Below, in pieces: positions 17,318 to 25,994 of a stretch of DNA of 63,025 bases (positions are counted from its first letter, which is position 1; every line of letters begins with the position of its first letter). The notes under the pieces are model-generated. The model did no database searches and was not told the origin of the DNA. It was given only the letters and a program-made list of their open reading frames with translations. A program made the translations under genes and the position numbers. Origin of the DNA: Collinsella sp. (lineage in GTDB: Bacteria > Actinomycetota > Coriobacteriia > Coriobacteriales > Coriobacteriaceae); NCBI GenBank assembly GCA_019414545.1, contig DXLV01000007.1, positions 1 to 63,025 on the forward strand, in the 5' to 3' direction.

Positions 17318-18661
17318 ATGGCCAGTGACAACGGAAAGAGCTTCCTCGACAAGTTTGCCGAGGTCTCTGCAAAGGTGGGAAACCAGGTTCACCTGCGTTC
17401 CCTGCGTGACGCCTTCGCGACCATCACGCCGCTCTATATCCTTGCGGGTATCGCGGTTCTTATCAACAACGTCGTGTTCCCTCTGTTCCCGCTCGATGCG
17501 GCGGGTCTTGCCAATCTTCAGACGTGGGGTTCGGCAATTACGCTGGGCACCCTCAACGTCTCTGCAATTATCTTGGCCGGATTGATTGGCTACAGCCTCG
17601 CTAAGAACAAGCGTTTCGATAACCCGCTCGCTTGCGTGGTCGTCGCTATCTCTGCTTTCGTCATCATGATGCCGCAGCAGATCACCGCCACGCTTGCCGC
17701 CACGAGCCCGCTGCTCACCGACAAGATCACCTCCGCCGAGGTCACGGGCGCCCTTTCGACTGCCAACACCGGCACCAACGGTCTGTTCTCGGCTATTATC
17801 ATCGCCCTGCTTTCCGTCTCGCTCTTCATCAAGATTTCTGGCGTCGAGAAGCTCAAGGTTAAGCTGGGCGAGGGTGTGCCTCCCGCGGTCTCCAACTCCT
17901 TCAACGTCATGATCCCGATGCTGCTCAACCTCGCGATCTTCGCTCTTGCCGCAGCCCTGCTCGCCGTGTGCGCCGGCACCGATCTGTGCACCATCATCTC
18001 TACGTGCATCTCCAACCCGCTCAAGAACATCATGAACGCCGGTCCGTGGGCTGTTATCCTCATCTACACCCTTGCTAACCTGCTGTTCTGCGTCGGTATT
18101 CACCAGTCCACCATCTCTGGCGCTACCGTCGAGCCGATCCTGACCATGCTCATCGTCGACAACATGGCTACCTTTGCCGCCGGTGGCACCATCCAGCCCG
18201 ATCACTACATGAACATGCAGATCGTTAACAGCTTCGCCCTCATCGGCGGCTCGGGCTGCACCCTCATGCTTCTGCTCGACACGCTCCTGTTCTCCAAGAA
18301 CAAGGCTTCCGAGACTGTTTCCAAGATGGCTATCCTGCCTGGTCTGTTCAACATCAACGAGCCGGTTATCTACGGTTACCCCATCGTGTACAACCTGCCG
18401 CTCATGATTCCGTTTGTCCTTCTTCCCGATCTGTTCATCGGCATCACCTATGGCCTGACCTGCGCGGGTATCATTAGCCCTTGCATCGCCCAGGTGCCCT
18501 GGACTATGCCTCCCGTCATCAATGCCCTGCTCGCTACGGGCTTTGACTGGCGCGCCGGCGTGTGGCAGGCTCTCGAGATTGTCATTGGCATGGCCGTCTA
18601 CCTGCCCTTTATGAAGATTTCCGAGAAGGCAATCGCCAAGCAGGAGGCTCTCGCCGAGTAG
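17318..18661 (+). CDS. PTS lactose/cellobiose-family permease, EIIC
   Basis: A 447-residue membrane permease with about 10 hydrophobic helices. It carries the family's amphipathic start (FLDKFAEVSAKVGNQVHL), the central CVGIHQSTISGATVEP segment and the conserved FNINEPVIYGYPIVYN motif. It moves a beta-disaccharide across the membrane while the sugar is phosphorylated through IIB (18823) and IIA (19126). AGGAG precedes the start. The 161-bp gap to IIB holds a strong hairpin (18691-18721), which may set the ratio of membrane to soluble subunits. Confidence 0.94.
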   Translation: MASDNGKSFLDKFAEVSAKVGNQVHLRSLRDAFATITPLYILAGIAVLINNVVFPLFPLDAAGLANLQTWGSAITLGTLNVSAIILAGLIGYSLAKNKRFDNPLACVVVAISAFVIMMPQQITATLAATSPLLTDKITSAEVTGALSTANTGTNGLFSAIIIALLSVSLFIKISGVEKLKVKLGEGVPPAVSNSFNVMIPMLLNLAIFALAAALLAVCAGTDLCTIISTCISNPLKNIMNAGPWAVILIYTLANLLFCVGIHQSTISGATVEPILTMLIVDNMATFAAGGTIQPDHYMNMQIVNSFALIGGSGCTLMLLLDTLLFSKNKASETVSKMAILPGLFNINEPVIYGYPIVYNLPLMIPFVLLPDLFIGITYGLTCAGIISPCIAQVPWTMPPVINALLATGFDWRAGVWQALEIVIGMAVYLPFMKISEKAIAKQEALAE

Positions 18662-18690
18662 TACGCCTAACGTTCGTCCCTTTCACCTTT

Positions 18691-18721
18691 GCGGGCGCCG
18701 GTACGCGGTGCCGGTGCCCGC
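18691..18721 (+). terminator. intercistronic hairpin between EIIC and EIIB
   Basis: An 11-bp stem (18691-18701 with 18711-18721, one G-T pair) with a 9-nt loop and no U-run. It may be an mRNA-processing or partial-attenuation site rather than a full terminator. Confidence 0.5.
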
Positions 18722-18822
18722 AGCTCTCTCCCTTGCGTAAAGATGCAGGGGGGTGGGAACAATAGCCGCAAAGAATGAAACCAGTCGTCGTCTGCGCGCC
18801 GCGCAGTTATAAGGAGGAAACC

Positions 18823-19125
18823 ATGAAGAAGATCATGCTCTGCTGCAATGCCGGTATGTCCACGAGCCTGCTGGTCCAGAAGATGCAGGCCGAGGTTGCA
18901 AACCGTGGTCTGGATATCGAGATCGAGGCTCGTCCCATGAACGAGGCCCACGATCACCTGGACGAGTGCGACATGTTGCTGCTTGGCCCGCAGATCGGCT
19001 ACACCAAGGGCGATTTTGAGAAGGAGGCCGCTGGCCGCTTCCCGGTCGAGGTCATCAACATGGTCGACTACGGCCGCATGAACGCTGCCGGCATCATCGA
19101 CCACTGCGTCAGCGTGATGGGCTAG
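18823..19125 (+). CDS. PTS lactose/cellobiose-family EIIB
   Basis: A 100-residue IIB domain protein. The phosphocysteine loop is clear at the N-terminus: LCCNAGMSTS, with Cys8 the expected phosphorylation site, followed by the alpha/beta fold ending GIIDHCVSVMG. It passes phosphate from IIA to the sugar carried by EIIC. The start has AAGGAGG 6 nt upstream. The IIA gene follows without a gap, so the two soluble subunits are probably translationally coupled. Confidence 0.95.
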   Translation: MKKIMLCCNAGMSTSLLVQKMQAEVANRGLDIEIEARPMNEAHDHLDECDMLLLGPQIGYTKGDFEKEAAGRFPVEVINMVDYGRMNAAGIIDHCVSVMG

Positions 19126-19467
19126 GTGCAGCATATGGAGGATATGAACGAGTTGCAGATGACCTGCTTCGAGATCATCAGCTACGTCGGTACCGCCAAG
19201 AGCATGTACATCAATGCCGTGCAAAAGGCCAAGGAGGGCGATTTTGACGCCGCCGAGGAGCTTATCAAGCAGGGCGACGAGGCCTATAACGGTGGCCACG
19301 ATGTCCATATGGGGCTTCTGAAGAAGGAGGCCAACGGCGAGCGTAACGGCGAGGCCCCGTTGATTCTGCTGCATGCCGAGGACCAGATGGCCGGCACCGA
19401 GACCATGCGCGTCATGGCGACGGAGCTCATCGAGATCCACAAGCAGCTGCAGGCGCTTCAGGCCTAG
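19126..19467 (+). CDS. PTS lactose/cellobiose-family EIIA
   Basis: A 113-residue all-helical IIA protein of the LacF/ChbA type. It starts like the family with a helix around MTCFEIISYVGTAKSMYINAV, has AAEELIKQGDEAYNGGHDVHMGLL, and the conserved HAEDQMAGTETM segment containing the active-site His region. Three in-frame starts compete: GTG 19126 directly after the IIB stop codon, ATG 19135 and ATG 19144; the last two lie inside a weak GGAGG context. Coupling with IIB makes any of them workable. Confidence 0.92.
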   Translation: MQHMEDMNELQMTCFEIISYVGTAKSMYINAVQKAKEGDFDAAEELIKQGDEAYNGGHDVHMGLLKKEANGERNGEAPLILLHAEDQMAGTETMRVMATELIEIHKQLQALQA

Positions 19468-19524
19468 TCGGCGTTATCGCCGCGATGGACCGTGCAGTCC
19501 AACAGACAATACAGTCCCTTTCAC

Positions 19525-19564
19525 GGGCGCCGGGAGCCTCCGCCTCTCGGCGCCTTTATTTTTG
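19525..19564 (+). terminator. intrinsic terminator of the beta-glucoside PTS operon
   Basis: GGCGCCG-GAG pairs with CTC-CGGCGCC around a 7-9-nt loop, followed by TTTATTTTT. Confidence 0.85.
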
Positions 19565-19613
19565 GGAATGGTCTTGCGCGGTCTGTTGAGCGGACATTCG
19601 CGTTTTCCCAGAT

Positions 19614-19655
19614 AAAACCTGCCAAAACAAACCTGTCCCTTTTTGGCAGGTTTTT
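19614..19655 (+). terminator. hairpin with T-run upstream of the ROK kinase gene
   Basis: A 14-bp perfect inverted repeat (19614-19627 with 19641-19654, arm AAAACCTGCCAAAA); the loop contains CTGTCCC, the core of the REP-like family in this window. It could be both a REP remnant and a terminator. Confidence 0.55.
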
Positions 19656-19708
19656 GCCTTGGGAGCGGTACCATACTGGCAATGTTTAAACGAGAAAGGT
19701 GGGCTCCC

Positions 19709-20662
19709 ATGGAACCTAAGCAGTACTACATCGGCATTGACGTCGGCGGCACTTCGGTTAAGGAGGGCCTGTTCGACGAGGATGGCAACCTGCTTGCCAA
19801 GGCCAGCGTGCCCACGCCTCCCATCGTTGACGCTGCGGGCTTTGCCGCGGTGACCGAGGCTATCGACCAAGTGGTCGCCAAGGCACAGATTCCGCGCGCC
19901 TTTGTGGCAGGCATTGGCCTGGCCGTTCCGTGCCCCATCCCGGCTTCGGGCGATGCCAAGGTCAAGGCCAACATTGCCATTAACCTGCCCGAGCTTAAGA
20001 TCGCCATTCAGGAGCACTGCCCCGACGCGGTCGTTAAGTACGAAAACGATGCCAACGCCGCTGCCATGGGCGAGGCCTGGCTCGGCTCTGCCAAGGGCGT
20101 GCAGAACGTGGTGATGGTCACTATCGGTACTGGCGTGGGCGGTGGCGTTATCGTCAACGGCGATGTGGTATCGGGCGTCGTGGGCGCCGGCGGCGAGATC
20201 GGTCATATGTGCCTGAATCCTGCCGAGGAGCGCACCTGCGGCTGCGGCGGCCATGGCCACCTAGAGCAGTATTCCAGCGCCACCGGCGTGGTGAGCAACT
20301 ACCTTGCCGAGTGTGAGAAGGCGGGCGTCGAGCCCATCGAGCTCACCGGCCCCTCCGATTCCAAGGACGTGTTCCAGGCCTGCCGCGAGGGCGACAAGCT
20401 CGCGCTGGCGGCTGCCGACACCATGGCCGACTATCTCGGCCGTGCCCTGGCGCTTATTGCCAACGTGGTCGACCCCGAGATGTTCCTGATCGGCGGCGGC
20501 GCTTCCGCTTCGGCCGATGTCTACCTCGACGCGGTTCGCGAGCACTTCCAGCACTATGCGCTTTCCGCCTCGCGCGAAACGCCCATCGAGGTCGCCTCGC
20601 TCGGCAACGATGCCGGCATCATCGGTGCCGCCTACGTAGCCCTGCGCGCCGCCGGCAAATAG
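19709..20662 (+). CDS. ROK-family sugar kinase (glucokinase type)
   Basis: A 317-residue ROK kinase. Visible are the phosphate-1 motif IGIDVGGTSVKEGLF, the catalytic-base region ENDANAAAMGEAWLG, the GTGVGGGVI adenosine motif, and the ROK zinc site (GHMCLNP...CGCGGHGHLEQ). It probably phosphorylates glucose released by the neighbouring phospho-glycosidase, but ROK kinases also act on N-acetylmannosamine, allose or fructose. ATG 19709 (after GAAAGGTGGG) is chosen over the in-frame ATGs at 19643 and 19682. It has its own terminator-bounded transcript after the PTS operon. Confidence 0.92.
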   Translation: MEPKQYYIGIDVGGTSVKEGLFDEDGNLLAKASVPTPPIVDAAGFAAVTEAIDQVVAKAQIPRAFVAGIGLAVPCPIPASGDAKVKANIAINLPELKIAIQEHCPDAVVKYENDANAAAMGEAWLGSAKGVQNVVMVTIGTGVGGGVIVNGDVVSGVVGAGGEIGHMCLNPAEERTCGCGGHGHLEQYSSATGVVSNYLAECEKAGVEPIELTGPSDSKDVFQACREGDKLALAAADTMADYLGRALALIANVVDPEMFLIGGGASASADVYLDAVREHFQHYALSASRETPIEVASLGNDAGIIGAAYVALRAAGK

Positions 20663-20671
20663 CTGGCGCAA

Positions 20672-20723
20672 GGGGGGGCAGATTAGTTTGCACCACATGG
20701 TGCAGAGGGGACAGACTTTGCCC
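20672..20723. repeat. REP-like imperfect palindrome
   Basis: A TGCACCA-CA-TGGTGCA hairpin is flanked by GGGGGCAGA...AGT and AGACTTTGCCCC, making an imperfect stem with a GGGGAC core. It fills much of the gap between the ROK kinase and ppaC. Confidence 0.4.
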
Positions 20724-20828
20724 CAGCGCCTGCCCCAATTTGTGCCGCGCCCCTTCCATCTCATAGGGTTTGGCGTCAGCGTGCTACCATAGCTACGTCC
20801 AAGTACACATATCAAGTGGAGGATTTCC

Positions 20829-21752
20829 ATGGCAAACGTTCTTGTCTTTGGTCACCAGAACCCCGATAACGACGCCATCATGAGCGCCGTCGTCCTGTCC
20901 CAGCTACTCAACCAGGTTGAGTATGCCGGCAATACCTATGAGGCCTGCGCCCTGGGCCAGCTTCCGGCCGAGTCCGCCAAGCTGCTCGCCGACGCCGGCA
21001 TTGCCGAGCCCCGCGTGATCGAGTCCGTCGAGGCCGGTCAGCTCGTCGTCCTCACCGACCACAACGAGTCCGCCCAGTCCGTCGCCGGTCTTAAGGACGC
21101 CACGGTCTTTGGCGTCGTCGACCATCACCGCATCGGCGACTTCGAGACCGCCGGCCCGCTGCACTACATCTGCCTGCCCTGGGGCTCCAGCTGCACCATC
21201 GTCACCAAGCTCGCCGGCGTGCTCGGCGTTGAGCTTTCCGACGTTCAGGCCAAGCTGCTGCTCTCGGCCATGATGACCGACACGCTCATGCTCAAGAGCC
21301 CCACCACCACCGATGTCGACCGCGCCGTTGCCGCCAAGCTCGGCGAGCAGGTGGGCGTCGACCCGGTCAAGTTTGGCATGGAGGTCTTCCTCACCCGTCC
21401 GTCCGGCTCCTTCACCGCAGCCGAGATGGTCGGCAACGACATCAAGATGTTCGAGCCCGCTGGCAAGAAGCTGCTCATCGGCCAGTACGAGACCGTCGAC
21501 AAGACCCGCGCACTCGGCATGATCGACGAGATTCGCGAGGCCATGCGCGCCTACGCCGCCGAGAAGGGTGCCGACGGCATCGTCCTGTGCATCACCGACA
21601 TCATGGAGGAGGGCTCGCAGGTCCTGCTCGAGGGCGAGACCGAGGCCGCTCAGAAGGGCCTGGGCATTGCCGACGAGCGCGACGGCGTCTGGATGCCGGG
21701 CGTCCTCTCCCGTAAGAAGCAGGTCGCCGCCCCCATCATGGCCGCCTGCTAG
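20829..21752 (+). CDS. ppaC: manganese-dependent inorganic pyrophosphatase
   Basis: A 307-residue family II pyrophosphatase (DHH-DHHA2 fold). The metal-binding motifs are clear: GHQNPDNDAI at the N-terminus, LTDHNE, VDHHRIGDF, and the C-terminal substrate-binding SRKKQVAAP. It hydrolyses PPi from biosynthetic reactions in the cytoplasm and needs Mn2+ or Co2+. Length matches the family (about 305-310). GGAGG precedes the start; a strong terminator follows 19 nt after the stop codon. Confidence 0.96.
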   Translation: MANVLVFGHQNPDNDAIMSAVVLSQLLNQVEYAGNTYEACALGQLPAESAKLLADAGIAEPRVIESVEAGQLVVLTDHNESAQSVAGLKDATVFGVVDHHRIGDFETAGPLHYICLPWGSSCTIVTKLAGVLGVELSDVQAKLLLSAMMTDTLMLKSPTTTDVDRAVAAKLGEQVGVDPVKFGMEVFLTRPSGSFTAAEMVGNDIKMFEPAGKKLLIGQYETVDKTRALGMIDEIREAMRAYAAEKGADGIVLCITDIMEEGSQVLLEGETEAAQKGLGIADERDGVWMPGVLSRKKQVAAPIMAAC

Positions 21753-21771
21753 GTTTAGTTGACCAAACGCC

Positions 21772-21812
21772 ACGACCGGATCGCGGACGCCCCGCGCTCC
21801 GGTCGTTTTTTT
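21772..21812 (+). terminator. intrinsic terminator of ppaC
   Basis: A 9-bp stem (ACGACCGGA with TCCGGTCGT) closes a GC-rich loop and is followed by seven T's. Confidence 0.9.
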
Positions 21813-21951
21813 GTGCACGGCGCCGCGTCGTCTCTTGGACAGGCGTGCCCGTGCCGCTGAGCAAATAATGTTCAACCTGTGGTTCCGCTTTTCGGCCAAG
21901 CCTGCGTGCTTGTCGTGCAGGGTAGGCTAGATGCAAGCGTAATACGTTAGA

Positions 21952-22005
21952 GCGCGGCGCTGCCACTTGGGCGGGCCGTGCTTTTTTAAGACGGGAGCCA
22001 TCCCG
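21952..22005 (+). promoter_or_regulatory. attenuator-like leader of nhaA
   Basis: Inside the 5' leader, after the ppaC terminator, GCGCGGC (21952-21958) pairs with GCCGTGC (21975-21981) and is followed directly by six T's: an intrinsic terminator ahead of nhaA. A second hairpin ACGGGA-GCCA-TCCCGT (21990-22005) stands 2 nt before the AAAGGAG ribosome-binding site. Upstream (about 21898-21928) AGCCTGC can pair with GCAGG/GGCT. The arrangement suggests cation- or pH-dependent attenuation; no known riboswitch consensus was matched by eye. Confidence 0.5.
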
Positions 22006-22020
22006 TGAAAGGAGCCGCCC

Positions 22021-23379
22021 ATGGCAGCAACTGAGCAGCTGTTCAACGTTCGTGAGCGCAAGCGCTTTGAACGTCACGACATCTGGGAGCGCATTGCCGA
22101 GAACGGCACGATTTCCGCCGCCGTCATGGTGATCGCCGCCATCGCCGCCGTCATCTGTGCCAACACCGATGCCTACGAGGCCATTCATCACTTTTTGGAG
22201 ACCCCGCTGTATGTGGGTCTGGGCAACCTTACGGCCGGTCTTACCGTTGAGCTTTTCGTCAACGACTTCCTTATGGCGATCTTCTTCTTGCTGGTGGGCA
22301 TCGAGCTCAAGTACGAGATGACGGTCGGCGAGCTCAAGAACCCGCGTCAGGCCATGCTTCCCATGCTGGCAGCCGTGGGCGGCGTCGTCGTTCCCGCCTG
22401 CATCTACCTGATCTTTAACCATGCCGGCGCCCGCAACGGTTGGGCTATCCCCATGGCAACCGATATTGCCTTTGCGCTGGGCGTGTTGTCGCTTTTGGGC
22501 AATCGCGTGCCCAACGGCGTGCGCGTGTTCTTCTCGACGCTCGCCATCGCCGACGACCTCATCTCCATCGCCGCCATCGCCATCTTCTACGGTCAGAGTC
22601 CCAATCCGTTTTGGTTGGGCGCCGCCGCGCTTGTGACCTGCGCGCTCGTGTGGCTCAACAAGACGCAGCATTACCGCCTTGCCCCGTATTCGGTACTGGG
22701 TCTGCTGTTGTGGTTCTGCATGTTCAAGAGCGGCGTACATGCCACACTTGCCGGCGTCATCCTGGCCTTTACCATCCCGGCCAAGTGCGGCGTCAAACTC
22801 GATAGCCTCACCGATTGGTTGGGCGAGTGCCTGCCGTTGCTCGATGACCGCTACGACGACGAGGCGCACATCCTGGGCCAGCATGACTTTACCGTCTCGA
22901 CCACCAAGGTTGAGCGCGTCATGCACCGCGTGACCCCGCCGCTCATCCGCATGGAGCGTCTGATCTCCACGCCGGTCAACTTTGTGATCCTGCCGATCTT
23001 TGCGTTCGTAAACGCGCAGGTTCGCCTAGTGGGCGTGGACATGAGCACGCTGCTCACCGACCCGGTGACGCTCGGCGTGTACTTTGGCATGCTGCTGGGC
23101 AAGCCGATTGGCATCTTTGGCATGACGTTTGCCCTGGTTAAGTTCAAGATTTCCGAGCTGCCGCACAATGTCAACTGGCACATGATTGCCGGCGTGGGCA
23201 TTCTGGGCGGTATCGGCTTTACCATGTCGATCCTCATTAGCGGACTTGCCTTCCCGACGGCCCAGTTTGAGGTCCTGGCCGCAAAGGCCGCCATTCTTGC
23301 CGGCTCTGTCACCGCTGCTGTGCTCGGCATGATCTACATGAGCGTGGTCTGCAAACACCCCGCGCCCAAGGACGAGTAA
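22021..23379 (+). CDS. nhaA: Na+/H+ antiporter NhaA
   Basis: A 452-residue polytopic antiporter that exports Na+ (or Li+) for protons. Family signatures: NDFLMAIFFLLVGIELKYE near residues 80-100, the IPMATDIAFALGVLSLLG region, and the paired aspartates in LAIADDLISI, the ion-binding site. The middle contains a roughly 50-residue hydrophilic stretch (LGECLPLLDDRYDDEAHIL) that makes it longer than E. coli NhaA (388). AAAGGAG precedes the ATG. Expression may be controlled by the leader at 21952-22005. Confidence 0.95.
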   Translation: MAATEQLFNVRERKRFERHDIWERIAENGTISAAVMVIAAIAAVICANTDAYEAIHHFLETPLYVGLGNLTAGLTVELFVNDFLMAIFFLLVGIELKYEMTVGELKNPRQAMLPMLAAVGGVVVPACIYLIFNHAGARNGWAIPMATDIAFALGVLSLLGNRVPNGVRVFFSTLAIADDLISIAAIAIFYGQSPNPFWLGAAALVTCALVWLNKTQHYRLAPYSVLGLLLWFCMFKSGVHATLAGVILAFTIPAKCGVKLDSLTDWLGECLPLLDDRYDDEAHILGQHDFTVSTTKVERVMHRVTPPLIRMERLISTPVNFVILPIFAFVNAQVRLVGVDMSTLLTDPVTLGVYFGMLLGKPIGIFGMTFALVKFKISELPHNVNWHMIAGVGILGGIGFTMSILISGLAFPTAQFEVLAAKAAILAGSVTAAVLGMIYMSVVCKHPAPKDE

Positions 23380-23463
23380 GAGCGCGAAAACCGGCTCCAG
23401 AACCGATTCGGGCGCGTTCAAAATGCGGATTCGGGCGGTGCTTGCCGCCTGCCAGACACGCCA

Positions 23464-23693
23464 GTGGTCAAAAAACGCCGTTTGTGAGTACTGTCACAAA
23501 CGGCGTATCATTTTAGATGCGGAAAATAATGAACAAAGTTATAAGAACTGTACGTTAATGAGTGACCATCGACTTCCAATTTGGTGCTAGCTGACGGTGA
23601 TTAGGAAGTTTCAAGTCGAGTTTTGCCGATTTCGACCAAGAATCGCTGCTACTAAAAAGGTAACAGTACTCATATTTGCCCTTTTTTGGCCAC
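23464..23693. repeat. dispersed terminal-inverted-repeat element, copy B
   Basis: 230 bp, the same length as copy A. Inward ends begin GTGG(T/C)CAAAAAA and reach GAGTACTGT. The left end differs: an 11-bp perfect hairpin CGCCGTTTGTG / CACAAACGGCG replaces the CAAATAT segment. The right end has CTGTTAC...GTAGCAG as in copy A. The interior is not similar to A or C and has no ORF. It occupies most of the 373-bp gap after nhaA. Confidence 0.7.
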
Positions 23694-23752
23694 AAGCCCT
23701 AAAACAAGCCTCGCCAAGGTCGGGAAGCGGGCCAAATCGCCGGCCTCGAGGC

Positions 23753-24007
23753 TTATTCCACGGTTCCGTAGACGGCGCCCCAGCCGTGGGCGGCTAGGGC
23801 CGAGTTAAGCTGGTCACACAGCGACTGGCGGTCGTAGTAGCCGGGCGGCAAAAGGTTCACGATTTCCATGAGATCGGGCGCCAGGTCCAAGATTTCGGCC
23901 TGTACGATCAGATCCAGGCGGTCGATGGCGTGGCGGTCGTAAAACAGTCCGTCGACCAGGCGCTGCAGGTCGCCGAATTCCTCGGCTTGGAACGATCCGT
24001 ACTCCAT
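23753..24007 (-). CDS. small acidic protein of unknown function
   Basis: An 84-residue acidic protein, largely helical: GDLQRLVDGLFYDRHAIDRL, then LVQAEILDLAPDLMEIVNLL and YYDRQSLCDQLNSAL. The ATG at 24007 has a strong AAGGAGG site 4 nt upstream, whereas the in-frame ATG at 24058 has none. No signal peptide or motif is recognised. It is divergent from the aminotransferase gene and convergent with nhaA across element B. Likely conserved in relatives, but that is inference. Confidence 0.7.
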   Translation of the reverse strand: MEYGSFQAEEFGDLQRLVDGLFYDRHAIDRLDLIVQAEILDLAPDLMEIVNLLPPGYYDRQSLCDQLNSALAAHGWGAVYGTVE

Positions 24008-24156
24008 AGTGCCTCCTTGGGCGCCCCACGCCGGCATGCGCGGCGATTCGTAATTCATTGCGATGGACTTAATCTATCACGGCTTCATACCGTTGCGGCG
24101 GTGGCGGTCTATACTTAGACGAACTGCAACGTACCGCTTCGCGAAAGGTCGCACCC

Positions 24157-25461
24157 ATGCAGACGATCTACCAGAAGATGGAAACCACCGAACTCGATGC
24201 CGCCATCGAGGCGCTCAAAGCCGAGGTCGCCGAGGTCAAGGCCAAGGGCCTGGCGCTCGATATGGCCCGCGGCAAGCCGTCGCCCTCCCAGGTGGACATC
24301 TCTCGACCCATGCTCGATATCCTCAATGCCGATGCCGATCTGCACGACGGCAACGTCGACTGCTCCAACTACGGCTGCTTTGAGGGCATTCCCTCGGCAC
24401 GCAAGCTGGCGGGGGAGTTCCTGGGTTGCCCTGCCGAGCAGACGCTCGTGCTGGGTTCGTCGAGTTTGCTGATTGAGCACGACATCGCCGGCATGTTCTG
24501 GCGCTGTGGCTCGTGCGGCAGCGAGCCCTGGGACGCCTACGAGGCCGCGCACGACGGCAAGAAGGTCAAGTTCCTGTGCCCCGTTCCCGGCTACGATCGC
24601 CACTTTGGCATCACCGCCGACTTGGGCATCGAGAACGTCCCCGTCGCGATGACCGACAACGGCCCCGACATGGACGAGGTTGAGCGCCTGGTTGCCGCCG
24701 ACGATTCCATCAAGGGCATCTGGTGCGTGCCCAAGTATTCCAACCCCACGGGCATCACCTTTAGCGAGGACACTGTGCGCCGCCTGGTCGAGATGCCCAC
24801 GGCCGCGCCCGATTTCCGCATCTTTTGGGACAACGCTTACTGCGTGCACGACCTGTACGACGAGACCGACGAGCTCGCAAATATCTTTGACCTCGCTCGC
24901 GCGGCGGGCACCGAGGACCGCGTGGTGGCCTTTGCCTCGACGTCCAAGATCACCTTCCCGGGTGCCGGCATCGGCTTTATCGGTGCGAGCCCCGCGGTCA
25001 TCGCCGAGTTCTCCAAGCGCCTCAAGGCCGGCCTGATCAGCGCCGACAAACTCAACCAGCTGCGTCACGTGCGTTTCCTCCCCACCATCGAGGCGGTCAA
25101 GGAGCACATGAAAAAGCATGCCGAGTTCCTGCGCCCGCGCTTTGAGTCCGTCGAGCGCAAGCTCACCGAGGGCTTGGGCGACACGGGTTGTGCCACCTGG
25201 ACGCATCCCCGTGGCGGCTACTTTGTGAGCTTCGATGGCCCCGAGGGCTCGGCCCAGAAGGTCGCCGCGCTTTGCGCCGACCTGGGCGTCAAGCTCACGC
25301 CGGCTGGTGCCACCTGGCCCTATGGCAAGGATCCGCGCGACACCAACATCCGCATCGCGCCGAGCTATCCCACGGTCGAGGACCTGGAGGCCGCGCTCGA
25401 CGTGCTGGTGCTGGCCGTTAAGCTTGTCGCTGCCGAGCTTGCGCGTGCCGAGCGCGCCTAA
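24157..25461 (+). CDS. aspartate aminotransferase (PLP fold type I, AspAT subgroup 1-gamma)
   Basis: A 434-residue aminotransferase. It resembles the MSMEG/Corynebacterium-type aspartate transaminase subgroup: MARGKPSPSQVDISRPML near residue 35-50, the NYG cofactor-contact segment, PKYSNPTGITF, the Asp-Tyr pair region IFWDNAYCVHDL, the PLP-lysine motif STSKITFPGAG, and the carboxylate-binding Arg in NIRIAPSYP. It should interconvert aspartate/2-oxoglutarate with oxaloacetate/glutamate. Length is typical of this subgroup. GAAAGG precedes the start. The STAS gene lies 66 bp downstream. Confidence 0.9.
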   Translation: MQTIYQKMETTELDAAIEALKAEVAEVKAKGLALDMARGKPSPSQVDISRPMLDILNADADLHDGNVDCSNYGCFEGIPSARKLAGEFLGCPAEQTLVLGSSSLLIEHDIAGMFWRCGSCGSEPWDAYEAAHDGKKVKFLCPVPGYDRHFGITADLGIENVPVAMTDNGPDMDEVERLVAADDSIKGIWCVPKYSNPTGITFSEDTVRRLVEMPTAAPDFRIFWDNAYCVHDLYDETDELANIFDLARAAGTEDRVVAFASTSKITFPGAGIGFIGASPAVIAEFSKRLKAGLISADKLNQLRHVRFLPTIEAVKEHMKKHAEFLRPRFESVERKLTEGLGDTGCATWTHPRGGYFVSFDGPEGSAQKVAALCADLGVKLTPAGATWPYGKDPRDTNIRIAPSYPTVEDLEAALDVLVLAVKLVAAELARAERA

Positions 25462-25527
25462 CGCGTAGGGCCCCGCAAGTCCGCGCCCAGTACTTTTTGC
25501 ACTCTCGATACGCAAAGGAGCACATAC

Positions 25528-25842
25528 ATGGATTTGGGTATTTCCACTAACCCTACGCCGGAGCTCTACACCATCAAGGTGACCGGTGAAATCGATATCT
25601 CTAATGCCGACAGCCTGCGTAACGCTATCGACTTGGCGCTCGAGCAGCCCACCGAGGCCGTCGAGCTCGACTTTGCCCAGGTGAGCTATATCGACTCGAC
25701 GGGCATTGGCGTGCTCGTGGGCGCTGCTCATCATGCAGTCGATCACGGCAAGCGTTTTGGCTGCGTCAACGTGCAGCCCCCGGTGATGCGCGTGGTTCAG
25801 CTGCTGGGCGTCGACCAGGAGATCTCAATCACGGCGGCATAA
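25528..25842 (+). CDS. STAS-domain anti-sigma factor antagonist
   Basis: A 104-residue single STAS domain. The phosphorylatable serine/threonine motif of SpoIIAA/RsbV-type antagonists is present as VSYIDSTGIGVLVG. Such proteins bind an anti-sigma kinase when unphosphorylated and so free a sigma factor; no kinase or sigma factor gene is adjacent. AAAGGAG precedes the ATG. It probably forms its own transcript or follows the aminotransferase; a promoter for the tat genes lies 3' of it. Confidence 0.9.
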   Translation: MDLGISTNPTPELYTIKVTGEIDISNADSLRNAIDLALEQPTEAVELDFAQVSYIDSTGIGVLVGAAHHAVDHGKRFGCVNVQPPVMRVVQLLGVDQEISITAA

Positions 25843-25994
25843 GCCCTGCCCCAAAAGGGCGTGCCGTTTGGCATATGTTTGTGATGCGCTCGGACGTTTT
25901 GGCGTCCGGGCGCTATACTTGACCGAATGAATAGACGAGTTCCGGCCGAATGGCGCGGTGCGGGCTCGAATCACATCGAGCCTTGGAGGTATGT

